DNA of 64,000 nt from Letharia columbiana (Eukaryota > Ascomycota > Lecanoromycetes > Lecanorales > Parmeliaceae). The position numbers and the translations under genes were made by a program. The stretch lies in contig NW_023501105.1 of NCBI RefSeq assembly GCF_014066305.1, positions 124,001-188,000 on the forward strand. The letters run 5' to 3'. Under the pieces are notes generated by a model. It worked only from the letters and a program-made list of their open reading frames with translations, did not search any database and was not told the DNA's origin. The number at the start of each line of letters is the position of its first letter. Position 1 is the stretch's first letter. This document shows, in pieces, positions 11,819 to 22,891 of this stretch.

Positions 11819-14800
11819 ATGGCGGGCATGGAGCAGCTCGAGATACATAGCAAGGTGAGGAGGGATTGGATATGTACCCTCAGCCTCTGCTGATTATCAC
11901 TCATTTAGTCATACCTTGTCCGCTGGGTTAATGTCAAATCCGAGCATACAATCTCCTGGAGTATTCGGCCGGACAAGAAATCTATCAATTTCGGCATCTT
12001 CAAGCACCCTGGCTCTGGCCAGGCTCCTACCCCAAACCTTCCATCATCTACCTTCGAGCCACCGCCCACCCCAAGCGTTCGTCCCGAAGATGCGCTCCAG
12101 GAAGCTCATTTATCTAAGAACTCATCATCCACCGCAACCGAGAAGCTGAAGAGTATAGGACTCAAGCCAGTGTCTTGGTATGGAACATGCGAAGCGAACA
12201 GAGTATCGACAGGAACATATGACGTACCCCAAAACGAAGGGGCGATGTACGCTCTGGTCTTCGATAATACCTTTGCCAAATCATTCGCCAAGTCGGCAAC
12301 TTTCGTCTTGTTAACATACCCCACCGGTTCTCCTCCACAGTCGAATTCCCACATACATCACGTACAAGGGGGATCTGCCGAGAGCGTGACAAGCCTTAAA
12401 GATACCTCGAACGCTAGGAAAGTACCTATGAAGCGCGAGTCCTCGGGTCCTGCCACCCAGAATGGCTCGTCCAATTCAGCAGCCCAGCAAGGTTCAGACG
12501 AGTGTAAATACAAACGTCAGCGAGAAGGTCACAGCGGATCAGGCTCAAACTTCTTCACTGGAGTGCTGCAGAAGAAACGCCGTAAGAAGAACCAGGGTTG
12601 GGCGCGCAGATTTTTCTCTCTGGACTACACATCCTCTACTCTCTCGTACTACCAGAATCGCAGAACACAGGCAGTGAGAGGGGCAGTGCCTTTGTCGATG
12701 GCTGCAATAGGAGCCAACGCCAAGACCAGACAGATCAGTATCGATTCAGGAGCCGAAATATGGCACCTCAAGGCTGGTAACCAAAAAGACTTCGACGCAT
12801 GGAAACGGGCCTTGGAGCTTGCAAGATCATGTGCAAGTCCCACCACGCCGGCGTCTGCAACACGATTAGATATGGATGGGAGAAGTACATCAGCCGCGCG
12901 CACCAGTCCAGAGGAAGAACGGCATTGGGCGAAGGTCGAAGATCTGGTGGCTAAAGTAAGAGAATCGCGAGACGCTGCCAAATCATTGGCCATAGATACG
13001 GATCCGAAGTACCTACCCCAGACTCAGACGCACACGCCTATTGATCCAGCACTTGGCCGAGTAGACTCGGCCCCAATCTCCGCAGCGTCGAGTACCAGTG
13101 GAAGCCCTGCCGAACAGAGCTTGCCTAGTGGGTATTTTGCCGAGGGCGATCGGAGGCCTTTCTGGAAACGCAAGCCAACTACTGATAAGCCAATGCCGGG
13201 AATGTATCGAAGTGTATCGGCAACGCCTTCGACGCCGTCAGTAAAAGTATCTCGTCCGACTCCAATCAGGACATCTTCTTTCGGGAAAACCCTACAGAGT
13301 CATCTGGAAGAGGAGAGTGTGCACGACCGATGCTTATCACTTCTCCGCGATCTTGATTCGATCGTGGCAAATTTTAGCCGTCTCATCGCAGAGACCAAGC
13401 AGCGCCGCGCGCCAGTGATCCCTCCTACCACCTCTCGACAGAGCATAGACACCCAAGGGGATGATGAGTTCTTCGACGCCGAAGGAGGCAATGTTTCGCT
13501 ATTGCTGGATATCCATCATGAAACTGAAGAGGAAGGCGAAGAGGCAGACCGTGGTTTTGCCACCGACGAAGACTCGGCCTCTGCCAGCGATGTCGATGAG
13601 CCTACCGTCCCAGGCCAGCACAGCGCAGAATCGGGGAAAGCTACACCAGCATTCCCTTCAAAACCAAAGTCTTTAACACCTCTCCCAGCGCAGTGGGTCA
13701 AGCGTAGAAATGCCGTAACTGCTCCTACCGGCACTCCACCCAGCCTGGTCTCCTTCATGCGCAAAAATGTTGGCAAAGACCTTTCCACGATATCAATGCC
13801 AGTCACCGCAAATGAACCGATATCCGCTCTTCAACGCTTCGCTGAAGTTGTCGAGTACTCCACTCTCTTAGACGACGCTGCAAACAAGCCTAGATCGAGT
13901 ATCGAACGTCTGATCTACGTAACAGCTTTCGCCGTCTCGAATCTTTCCAGTATCCGTGTCAAAGAACGTGCTATCCGCAAACCCTTCAATCCTATGCTTG
14001 GTGAAACGTTCGAGCTTGTACGCGAAGATCGTGGATTACGATTTCTCGCAGAGAAGGTCTCCCATCGCCCGGTGCGCATGGCTTACCAAGCCGAGAGCGA
14101 ACATTGGACGCTCACTCAGTCTCCCTTACCTACACAGAAGTTCTGGGGCAAATCCGCAGAGCTGATCACAGAGGGTAAGGTTCGTGTCATCTTGCATTCA
14201 ACGGGCGACAGATTCAGCTGGGCCCCTGGATCGAGCTTTCTCCGCAACATTATTGCAGGCGAGAAATACGTTGAGCCTGTAGGAAACATGACCATTGTCA
14301 ACGAAGCTACGGGGGAAAAAGCAGTCATTACTTTCAAAACCAAGGGCATGTTCTCCGGCCGCAGTGAGGATGTCGCTGTCCAGACCTACGATTCCTATGG
14401 CGACGAGCAACCTCTTGGCTTGGTTGGAAAGTGGACTTCTTCCCTGACCGCCACAGAGAATGGCAACTCTAGGACGAGTGAACCTCCGATCTGGAGTGCT
14501 GCTGAGCTAGTTCCGGACGCCGCAAAACGCTATGGTTTCACCACTTTCGCTGCATCCCTGAACGAGATCACGCCCATTGAGAAGGGGAAATTGCCGCCTA
14601 CTGATAGCAGACTTCGACCAGATCAGCGTGCAGCTGAAGATGGCGACTTCGATGAAGCTGAGGTGCTGAAGGGAAAGCTGGAAGAAGCGCAGAGAAAGAG
14701 GAGGAGGACCATGGAGGATGAGGGTAGTTCTTGGACGCCCAAATGGTTTGAAAAGGTTGAGGGTGGCGATGGGAGTGGAGAGGAGGTGTGGGTTGCGAGG

Positions 14801-14875
14801 GCTGGGCAGGACGATTATTGGGAGAAGCGAAAGAACAGTGAATGGGAAGAGGTAGAGAAGATTTTCGATTTGTGA
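11819..14875 (+). CDS. OSH3: Oxysterol-binding protein homolog of the Osh3 type (GOLD-PH-FFAT-ORD)
   Basis: A 12-codon first exon (11819-11854) in the context CCACCATGG is spliced over 54 nt to a long exon (11909-14875), giving 1000 residues; yeast Osh3 is of similar size. Domains in order: an N-terminal GOLD domain (residues ~13-150, with TISWSIRPDKKSINFGIFKH), a PH domain (~225-320, GVLQKKRRKKNQGWARRFF), a VAP-binding FFAT motif DEFFDAEGG (~530-538) and the OSBP-related lipid-transfer domain (~640-1000). The FFAT motif implies docking to Scs2/VAP on the ER, and the PH domain to plasma-membrane phosphoinositides. In the ORD signature region the sequence is EKVSHRPV (~727-734) rather than EQVSHHPP, so one signature histidine is Arg. 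The tail has the charged coiled region usual for ORDs. The gene appears intact. Confidence 0.92.
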
Positions 14876-15830
14876 CGCCCCAACTTGGCTTTGATGGAGC
14901 ATGTAAGATAACATTACAGTGACGTGTAATAAAATGTCACTCTTTGTCAAATTTTCTCGACCTACGCTTGCCTCTCTTCTAAAGTAGGAGCAGTAGCAGC
15001 GGGGTGGTAAAAACCGGAAGCAGAAAGAAGATTGACGACATCGCACTCTGCAAGAACTGCGAATAATCTCAGGCTCGCTTTCCCACCTCGTCTGACGCTC
15101 GAAACTCAGCCCTCCGACGATGATTCCCACTGGAAGGAACTCCCCGCCGCATCCCCGTGAAGGGCCGAACGAGGGGACACGGATGGATTTTTCTTCTTCG
15201 GAGACACGAAGACCACGATACCCACTTCCGGCCAAGCGACGCGACCCACCCATACCGATCGACTCGGAAAATCTCAGGCCACTCCATTCCAATCCGCGCC
15301 CCCTCCCCTTACGATGATGAATCCCGGTGAAAGAAAGAAAGAAAGAAAGAAAGAGGGAGGTTCATTTACCCCGTTTGACAGATCGACTCGTTGTCGCATC
15401 CCTACGCGGCGGGGTTTGCCGCGGTGCGGGGAGGCGGGGCGGGTTGTGTGTCGGGAAGGGATGGGGAAGAGAGGAGGGGGATGGATTGCAAGTTCTCGAG
15501 GAGCAAGTTCCTTCTCTTTTTATTTTGGCGGGGTTTGGTGGGTGGGAAGTAAGACAGATGGGCGCTTTCTGTTAAGAGATCTTGGATCGAGAAGATTGAA
15601 CGCGTGGATAGCCACCCTTGCAGGTATGATGGCGATGGTTCTTGGAGACGAGCGTCGCCTTTTTCTGGCTACGCGCCTGGATCGAGGATGGGAACTTCCC
15701 CGAGGCGTAGGTTTCCAACATCGTTCTTGCAGCTTGATCGGGTTGTACTCGTATACGCATCTACAGACTATCTGCGGGAAGGCCTGTTCGTTGATAGTCT
15801 CAGGAATGCACACCGACAGTCAAAACCAAC
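14876..15830. other. Convergent intergenic region with a tetranucleotide repeat
   Basis: Lies between the 3' ends of OSH3 and the NACHT-ankyrin gene. Long open frames here on both strands look like random consequences of GC-rich, purine-biased sequence; none has a recognisable domain. It contains the GAAA repeat listed separately. Confidence 0.5.
15329..15352. repeat. (GAAA)6 microsatellite
   Basis: Six perfect GAAA units read directly from the sequence, in the intergenic region 3' of OSH3. Confidence 0.95.
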
Positions 15831-18800
15831 TCAAGCATAAACAAGGAGCAGCTGTACGATATGATCATGACCGCCACTCGACGCCGCTCTCAAAGTGTGC
15901 CCGTCGACATCGGCGCCTCGATCGAGCAACATCCGCACGATCCGTTCATGACCCCTCCGGGACGCCGCCTGCAGAGCGTTCCAATAGCGGCCGCATTGAG
16001 CGTTGACGTCGGCCCCCCGGTCGAGCAACTCCCGCACGATCCCATCGTGGCCTTTGTGCGACGCCGCCTGCAGCGCGCTGCCGTAGTATCCGCCTTGGGC
16101 GTTGACGTCGGCGCCGCGATCGAGCAATACGTGCACGATATTATCGTGACCTTCGGAAGACGCCACTTGCAGAGCGGGCTCGTTGGATGTGCCTTGAGCG
16201 TTGACATCGGCGCCTTGGTCCAGCAGTAGCAGCACGGTATGGCCGTGACCTTTCGACGACGCCGCTTGCAGAGCGTTGCCGTAATCTTCACTTTGGGAGT
16301 TGATCTCGGCTCCGTTGTCAAGGAGCAGCTGCACGATATGGTCATGGCCTTCATAAGACGCCGCTGCCAGAGCGTTCTCATGATGTCTGTCTCGAGCGTT
16401 GACGTGAGCTCCTTTGTCAAGAAGCAGCCGCGCCAGGTGATAGTGGCCTTCCCTCGCGGCAATGGACAGCAAAGAAAACTTGGCGTTTTTGGATGTTTGG
16501 CATTGGTTCCAGTCTGTTGAGGACAGCTCAGGGCCTTCCAAGAAGGATAGAATCCCAAAAGCAGATGCTGCAGCGAGAATTGTATCTGGTCGAGATGCTG
16601 CGACAAGTATTCTATAGCCCAGGCGATCATCCCAGTCTAGCCCCAACCTTTTGTTCACATTCCACCCTCTGAGATCTCCATATTTACAACGAATGTCAGA
16701 TATCCACTGCACGTATGGGAGCGACCTTCCTTCGACTCCCCCTGTAAATCGCGATACCCTTGTCTCCAGCCCATTGGATCTATGCTTCCCGACATTCTTG
16801 TAATGTACTGGCCAGTACACTTCTGCATAGGGCTTAAGAGCGTCATTCTGCCGCTCCATCTTTCGAGCGATGGAACCATGCAGCGAATCAGTCAGATACA
16901 CATCTAGGCATCTCTCTGTAACAAGCGCATGCTGTTCCGTAGCCGTGTAATGTGGCCGCTTCAGGAGGTACTCGCGAACGGATTGGTGCGCGAAGCGGAA
17001 AATAGCTTGCTCAGAATCAAAGACAACCAGGTTGCGGCAAAGCCGAAGAATGTCATTTTCGGGCGATTGCAATTGCTCGTTTTCAGACTCAGAACCTTCA
17101 TCCGAATCCGAAGACATGTCCTCGTCGACTTTATACACCGCGGCAATGAGCTCCTCAGCAGATAACAGGCGCTGGGCACATAGCAACCATTTCAGTGTCT
17201 GAACTGCTACATCCCGTCCGTGTGTCTCGGTCTGGTCTATCTGCGCGTAGATAATATCGTACAGGCCGGAAAGCTCCGACGGGAGCTGGCCAAGGGCTTT
17301 CTTGAAGTCTGGGAGGAACTTGATCCTCTTTAGGGCCTCTAGCGACATTTCCACCCACCTAAACATCCCTTGAGCACCGTCGATGAGAGTCTCGATCATC
17401 TTGCGTTTGAAGTTTGGGGACACCTTGCCGTCCAAAAGAAGTCGCTTCGAGATCAGACGATCTACTTCTGATTGGACAAAGCGCGCGATATCGCTGGTGT
17501 TATTCTCCACGCTGATTGAGATATTTTTGGATCCTTCCAGATGCAATTTCTAGAGAAATGGTGTTTGTTAGCAGGCACGTCTCAGCTCGAATCTATAGAC
17601 ATTCATGTATGTCTATATTCAGAGCCAAAGACATAATGTCACAAGGACACTACTCACGATATCAATGTCACCGCGACTAGAAACAAACACTTTCACAACT
17701 TCCGCAGAATTGCTAATGATCTCGTCCAAGGCTTCCAAAAGCTCGTGACGTTTATTTTCTTCACATTCGTCGAGAGCATCAATGATGATTGTTGCCGGGT
17801 GAATCTTGGTGAGTTCAATGATCAACCTGGTGCAGTCCTGTACTGTCAACTTCTTGAGCGCGGAACAATCCTCTTCAGCCTTATTCCTCCGGGCTTCATA
17901 CTCTTTTGCAACAGGTTCCTTGACGGGCAGATCTGGTTTGGAGCTGGCAAGCTGTCTTAGTACGGCACCCATGATCTCAGCAGGCTTGGCGCGTTCTGGC
18001 TCCGCGGTGCTTCTTGCGCAGTAGAAAAAGGCAATAGAAGAGTCCGAGTTTGCATCAAACACAGTGTTGATGACGGTCGCTCTGATCCAGGGCCTCAAAC
18101 TCAGCATGTGCGGCACTGCTAATAGTGAAAAAAATACCACAAGTCCTCCAAAGGAATTATGTTGGATTGAGCTTTAGGAAACCAACAGCTTACACGAGTC
18201 TAGTCTTCCCCGAACCAGCTGTGCTTAGATTAGTCACAGGTAAATAGTACTGTAAGAAGGGCACTTACGTATTCCGTGGAGCCAGAGTATGGAGGACACG
18301 CTCGACTGTCCCCACTCAATGAAATGCTGGTTCTCGAGTAACCATTTGCCGGATTCGTCTAGTAAGCCTTTCGATAGATCCTCATGATGGCTTCTGTATT
18401 GGATTGCGGACATCCAGCGGAAGACTTCTAACCGCTCTTCTCCTGGCAAGAGCTCAGTATTACTGGCTGAAGTATTCAAGTGAAGAAGAAGCTACTATTA
18501 AACTTATCCTGAATTATAGATATTTGATCGCTCATCTGCACCATAGGCTTGTTGAGTCCTATCAATGTGTCCCCGAGTATCCGATCACGTGTAGTGGTGT
18601 CTTCTCTCATTGCCCGTTGCACTATCATATGATGAGCCAAGTTCGACGTGGTTGGGAAGAGGACATGCTCACGCTCCACATCGACCAACTTTGTCCATTT
18701 CTCGACCTCAGTCTCCGAGATCTTCGCCCGCAATTCGTCATTCTGCTTGCGTATCGCCTCTATTAAGCTTCGGCCAAATCTTTCTGAGATCATGGATCAG

Positions 18801-19594
18801 TATAGAACTCCTTGTCTCTCGTGGATTCATGCGTTCTTGGACTGCTATGGTCACATACTCCAAGCATTTCCAGTACAGTAAACCTTGACTTTTGCCAAGT
18901 AGGTAAGTATAGCTGCGTAGAGCTTCGTGATGGCTTCGAGAAGTCCTAATTCCGCGTCGCAGTTTTGGTATAGATAAAGCTTTTCAACTATAGTGTACCG
19001 CGTGATAAGGCTAGAAACGGACTCAATTCCTTCCACAACGTTGCTTAACTCATCGATATCTGAAAATCCGATCTATGCTCTTCAGCATCAGCAGATCTTG
19101 AGCTCTGTGGTATGTCACCCTACCGTGGTGAGATATCTCACGGTTGCCCACGGCAAAGCGGCGTAGCCACTCTGATCAAACAAAACTCCCATGTCAATGA
19201 TCTTGATGAATTCCTTGACCCATATGGAGATCTTTTCAAGGACATGTCGGAGCTTGACCTCTTCACCATTCTTGTTACGATAAAGCCTCCAGCCTTTTGA
19301 GAGACAATCATTCTTTCTGCTTTCTGTAGCTTCCTGAACCTTGTCGACGGAGCACAGATCAGCACGTTAGACGTGGGTTTCATAAGCCACGGAAGCGCTG
19401 TTCGCTCGCTTTATGGAGAATCGTTAACGTACGTTCTTCAGAACTTCAAGCATACTCGATGAAGGATCTTTAAACTGCTTTCGATCCTCGGCACTAAGAG
19501 TAGTCAAAGCTTGCTCCCACAAGTCTATGTTTGCGGCATTGTTGGCGCTAGATGTCGAGAGTTCCGGAACAAGAATAGGCGCTATCGAAGACAT
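15831..19594 (-). CDS. NACHT-ankyrin repeat NLR-like protein
   Basis: Multi-exon STAND-type receptor. The N-terminal exon starts at the ATG at 19594 (MSSIAPILVPELS); a second exon (about 19347-19120) carries the conserved fungal leader domain ending SGYAALPWATVRYL. Further helical exons (about 19036-18480) have exact joins I did not resolve. From 18269 on the model is firm. A 25-nt micro-exon (18218-18194) completes HGIPGSGKTRL, the Walker A P-loop. Exon 18081-17658 carries Walker B TIIIDALDECEE and VFVSSRGDIDI. The last exon (17549-15831) has the winged-helix part, then six to seven ankyrin repeats with the recurring phrase LLLDRGADVNAQ. Such proteins are fungal NLR analogues, in some species linked to heterokaryon incompatibility or non-self recognition; the role here is inferred. 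No lesion was found in the parts I resolved. Confidence 0.85.
15840..16470 (-). repeat. Ankyrin-coding tandem repeats of about 99 bp
   Basis: The 3' end of the NACHT gene consists of 33-codon units, each containing variants of ALQAASxxGHDxIVxxLLDRGADVNAQ. Adjacent units are very similar at the protein level, which suggests recent unit gain or gene conversion, as known for fungal NLR repeat domains. Confidence 0.8.
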
Positions 19595-21700
19595 TGTGAT
19601 GGACGTCGGCGCAGGTGATGATCATCTGTCTGTCCAGGACTACTGTTATTGCAGTGGCGCCGAGATGGAAGTGAGTGAGCAAAGGTAGCCAGCAGATTGA
19701 GTCCTCCTAGCGTGTTTAGGTCGCTGGCCGCGGGGTTCGAGCCGAAATTATTCCGTTGGACAGCTTAGTGCCTCCACCATGGGATAACCAAGTTACCTCT
19801 CGATAGTCTAACATTGTATAAGCCGATCTGTTTGATCGCACTCTTAAATTGGTCTTTCCTGCTCTACCGTAGAGCATGTTGTTAAGGAGGTGGGAAAAGG
19901 GTGGATATCCTAAAGGTCTCGTCCTTTCCATTTTGGCACACTGTTGTTTTTCCTTCGGTAACAGGACCATCATTTAGGGCTCATTCGGTCACAACCGTCA
20001 CCCTTTCAGAGAGAGAGAGAGAGCCTATTGAGACCGACCAAATTCTATACAAGACTCTTGCTACATCCTCTTACTTCGATATGGCAGAGACGCTGACCTT
20101 TCTCGACGAAGACGTTCCGATAGCCGACAGGGATTGGTCTCGTAGGTGTTTCGTAGTTGTCCAACCCTTTGAGCTTTTGCGTAACGGGGGTAAGATGTTT
20201 ATCTCCTCATACAGCGATCCTCAAAACATACGATCTACCGCTCAAAGTTCCTTCCTGGTAAACTGCGGCGAATACGAGACATGTCGCCCAATCACTCGGA
20301 GGTCCGAACATGTCACCAAGTTATCCAGAGGCTTCTGAACTATCTAGGAGAGTAGGAATCTACACTGTGAGATCTCTTGGCTCGGCTGAATACTGTGTAC
20401 ACAACCAGACATATTGGTAGCCGGCACCACGTACTAGTACAGGTAGATCTCTAGCCAGCATGTTGACAAACGAGCCGATAGCAATGTCTAAGATGGATAT
20501 TGGTCTGGAAAAACTTTGCGAACGGTGTCTCTTGAGAGTCATATATTACATTTATCCAGGCTCAAACACTCAGATCCCACTGGAGCGCCAAGAAGAAGAC
20601 CCTTGTGGTCAGCGGTGCAGGTACTTCGGTCGGTACCGGCAGTGGGTTCTTCTTTCCCTTTCAGAACCTATAAAATTCGACAGCGACTCCGGCTTCCGGA
20701 TTGGGGAAGACCAGGATGACTGTCCAGATGGTACCTTCCGCTCATCTGTTCTGGATTTCGCTGTGACTGTCGAGCTTCCAGGTTAGTTCTTGCCCGGCTG
20801 TCCAGCAAGTCAGAAGCTTTATGGGGGAAGGAGTCCATCGTGTAGATGATGACGGCAGAGGCCCAAGGTTGGAGCATGGCTAGTGAGTATCAGGTCTCGC
20901 AAGTACGGATGGCTTGAAGGATATGCAGTCACATGACCGGGTGGAGTGCCCTGACAAATGCAGCGGGGAAGCTACTGTCTCTTGCAGAGTAATGTTGTAC
21001 GATACTTCACTGCTCTGCTTAAGTGGCGTTATAGCATAGAGCATAGGAAACATCGTCTCACGAATCAGTGTCGTATGGTTGCGGTAGGAGAATCATGATT
21101 TGAGGCATTCCGCAAAATGATAATTCAACAGCTATACGTGGTACCCTTGAACTGTCGACGAAACGATTGTAGTAGTATTCGAGGAGAACATCTTGTATAC
21201 AGAAAGCTTTATGTTTAGACCACTGATGATTGGGTTGTTTATGTTAAGACTGATAGAAAGGGCGTTCAATCTTCGATTTTGCCGGGGCTCTCATTCGGAT
21301 CGATTTTTTCATACTAGCAGGGCGAAATAGGCTGAAGCAAGTGCTGGGAAGGTCCTAAAGCCCCCTCCTTGCTGCACAACATGCAACATCATCAATTGCG
21401 CAGTTCATGCACATTTACGCTTGCCTCGGGTCGAAGAAAAAAGAACGGAACGCGAAAAAAGGGCCGGCGATAATCGCAAGAATTACAACGTCTTTCTTGC
21501 CAATCCTTACTGTATAATTTGACAGCGGGAGTCTTCAAAACGAGCTTTCACTTTACAGGGTGGTCTAATTTACTAATAGCACAATTCTCAAAATGAAAGT
21601 CTGGGTGTGCATGGGGCCCTCTTGAATCGATCGATAAGTTACCTGTTCGACTCCAAAGGTCTGCCTCCGTCCGGTCTATTTTTATACCTCTGGGCTTGCA
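19595..21700. other. Gene-poor region
   Basis: About 2.1 kb upstream of the NACHT gene. Contains a short GA dinucleotide run near 20006-20021 and a few open frames (for example 20081-20338 and 20460-20786, both plus). None shows a domain I can defend. No RNA gene was recognised. Confidence 0.45.
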
Positions 21701-21944
21701 TAAGGCTGTGAGCCGATTCTGCATCTTCAATCCCTTCAGGACTGCATATGCAACGTTGATCTTTCAGCCTCTGGATGCAGGAAGCCGGACTATCTTCTTG
21801 CTTGGGCCAATGTGGTGTACGGTAGGTATACATCTCCTTGTCTCGTCCGTCCTATCCGCAGACAATCATCTTCCTTTCTTTTACATCTTGAAGGGTGCAT
21901 AGCCTCGTTTGGTACCTTTCGCAATCGTCACTGTTGCTGTCATC

Positions 21945-22097
21945 ATGCTTTCATTCGTTCTTGCAGCCGCGCTCGCCCTCGCCCAGCCAACTTTGTCCCT
22001 ACAATCCGAGGAGACTCTCCATCCGGGTAGTCCGGCTCCCGGCCAACCTAAAGCCAATAAACGGAGGGCCCAATACTTTCTACATATCATCAATTGA
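21945..22097 (+). pseudogene. Truncated duplicate of the 5' end of the downstream secreted-protein gene
   Basis: A 50-codon frame starting MLSFVLAAALALAQP, clearly a copy of the signal peptide MLSFIIAAALALPF of the gene at 22892. The similarity extends upstream for roughly 230 bp: both copies share CATCTTCAA..., CAGGACTGCATATG, TTGATCTTTCAGCCTCT, GGATGCAG.AAGCCGGA and, just before the ATG, TCGCAATC.TCACTGT. After the signal peptide the two diverge completely and this frame stops at 22097. It may be a dead duplicate, or less likely a gene for a short secreted peptide. Confidence 0.5.
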
Positions 22098-22867
22098 TGA
22101 CCCCATGACATCTGTTTGCACGCACGGGAAGCATTGGGACTGATGCTCTCCCTTATTCGGGGAGTGTAAGGAGTGGTAGGTTTCTGCCAAAATCTAGGTG
22201 AGTGCTCTATTCTCTGGCAGTCAGCGCCGGGATGTTGGCGCTGGACGTTCCGCTTGCTTCGACCGCGAGTCAGTGACGCCTTTTTCGTTTCGTACTCTCT
22301 GTTCATTGTTCTTGTAAGGACTATGCATGCACTGCGCAATGTATGGGGGGGAGAATCATGAAGGATTGCAAAATTTGTTTTGATGGTGTTTCATACCATT
22401 CAGCTAAGGACGGCAAGTACTCGCAAAATGAGCCTGGGAATTGTTGGCACTAGAGCAGGCTAGGCAGACGTTCCATGCGCATTAGCTGAACGTGGACTTG
22501 CCGCTAAAGTTCCTTCAAGGTTCCTGCATAAACATGCAGCCTATCAAGTGTCGGCCCAGCCGCTTGGATTTTAGGGATTTTCATTGGACATCTAGAACGC
22601 TAACAGTCCCGTCTTAAATCGTCGGCGTGTTTCTACGAAGGATCTCTGCATCTTCAAGCATCTCAGAGTTCAGGACTGCATATGTAATATGTAATCTTGA
22701 TCTTTCAGCCTCTGCAAGACTGGATGCAGTAAGCCGGATGGATTGTGTCTTACTTGAGCCCATGCATATCCCCTCATTCCCTTCATTCTTTTCGACATTC
22801 ACTGCTGGATAACCGTGCATATATCGATCGCATTCATTTCTAACATTTCGCAATCTTCACTGTCGCT

Positions 22868-22891
22868 ATCATCATCATCATCATCATCATC
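22868..22891. repeat. (ATC)8 microsatellite directly before a start codon
   Basis: Eight perfect ATC units end exactly at the ATG of the secreted-protein gene (22892). The upstream duplicate has only about two units at the same place, so the tract expanded or contracted after duplication. It sits in the 5' UTR. Confidence 0.95.

Noticed and set aside
14507..15292. Minus-strand open frame of ~260 codons
   Set aside because: Overlaps the end of OSH3 on the opposite strand and has no recognisable domain.
19733..19746. GGGGTTCGAGCC, another B-box-like sequence
   Set aside because: No cloverleaf could be drawn around it.
20460..20786. Plus frame with LCERC, briefly considered a HET-domain relic
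   Set aside because: Only one short motif fits and the rest does not align to the domain; too weak to call.
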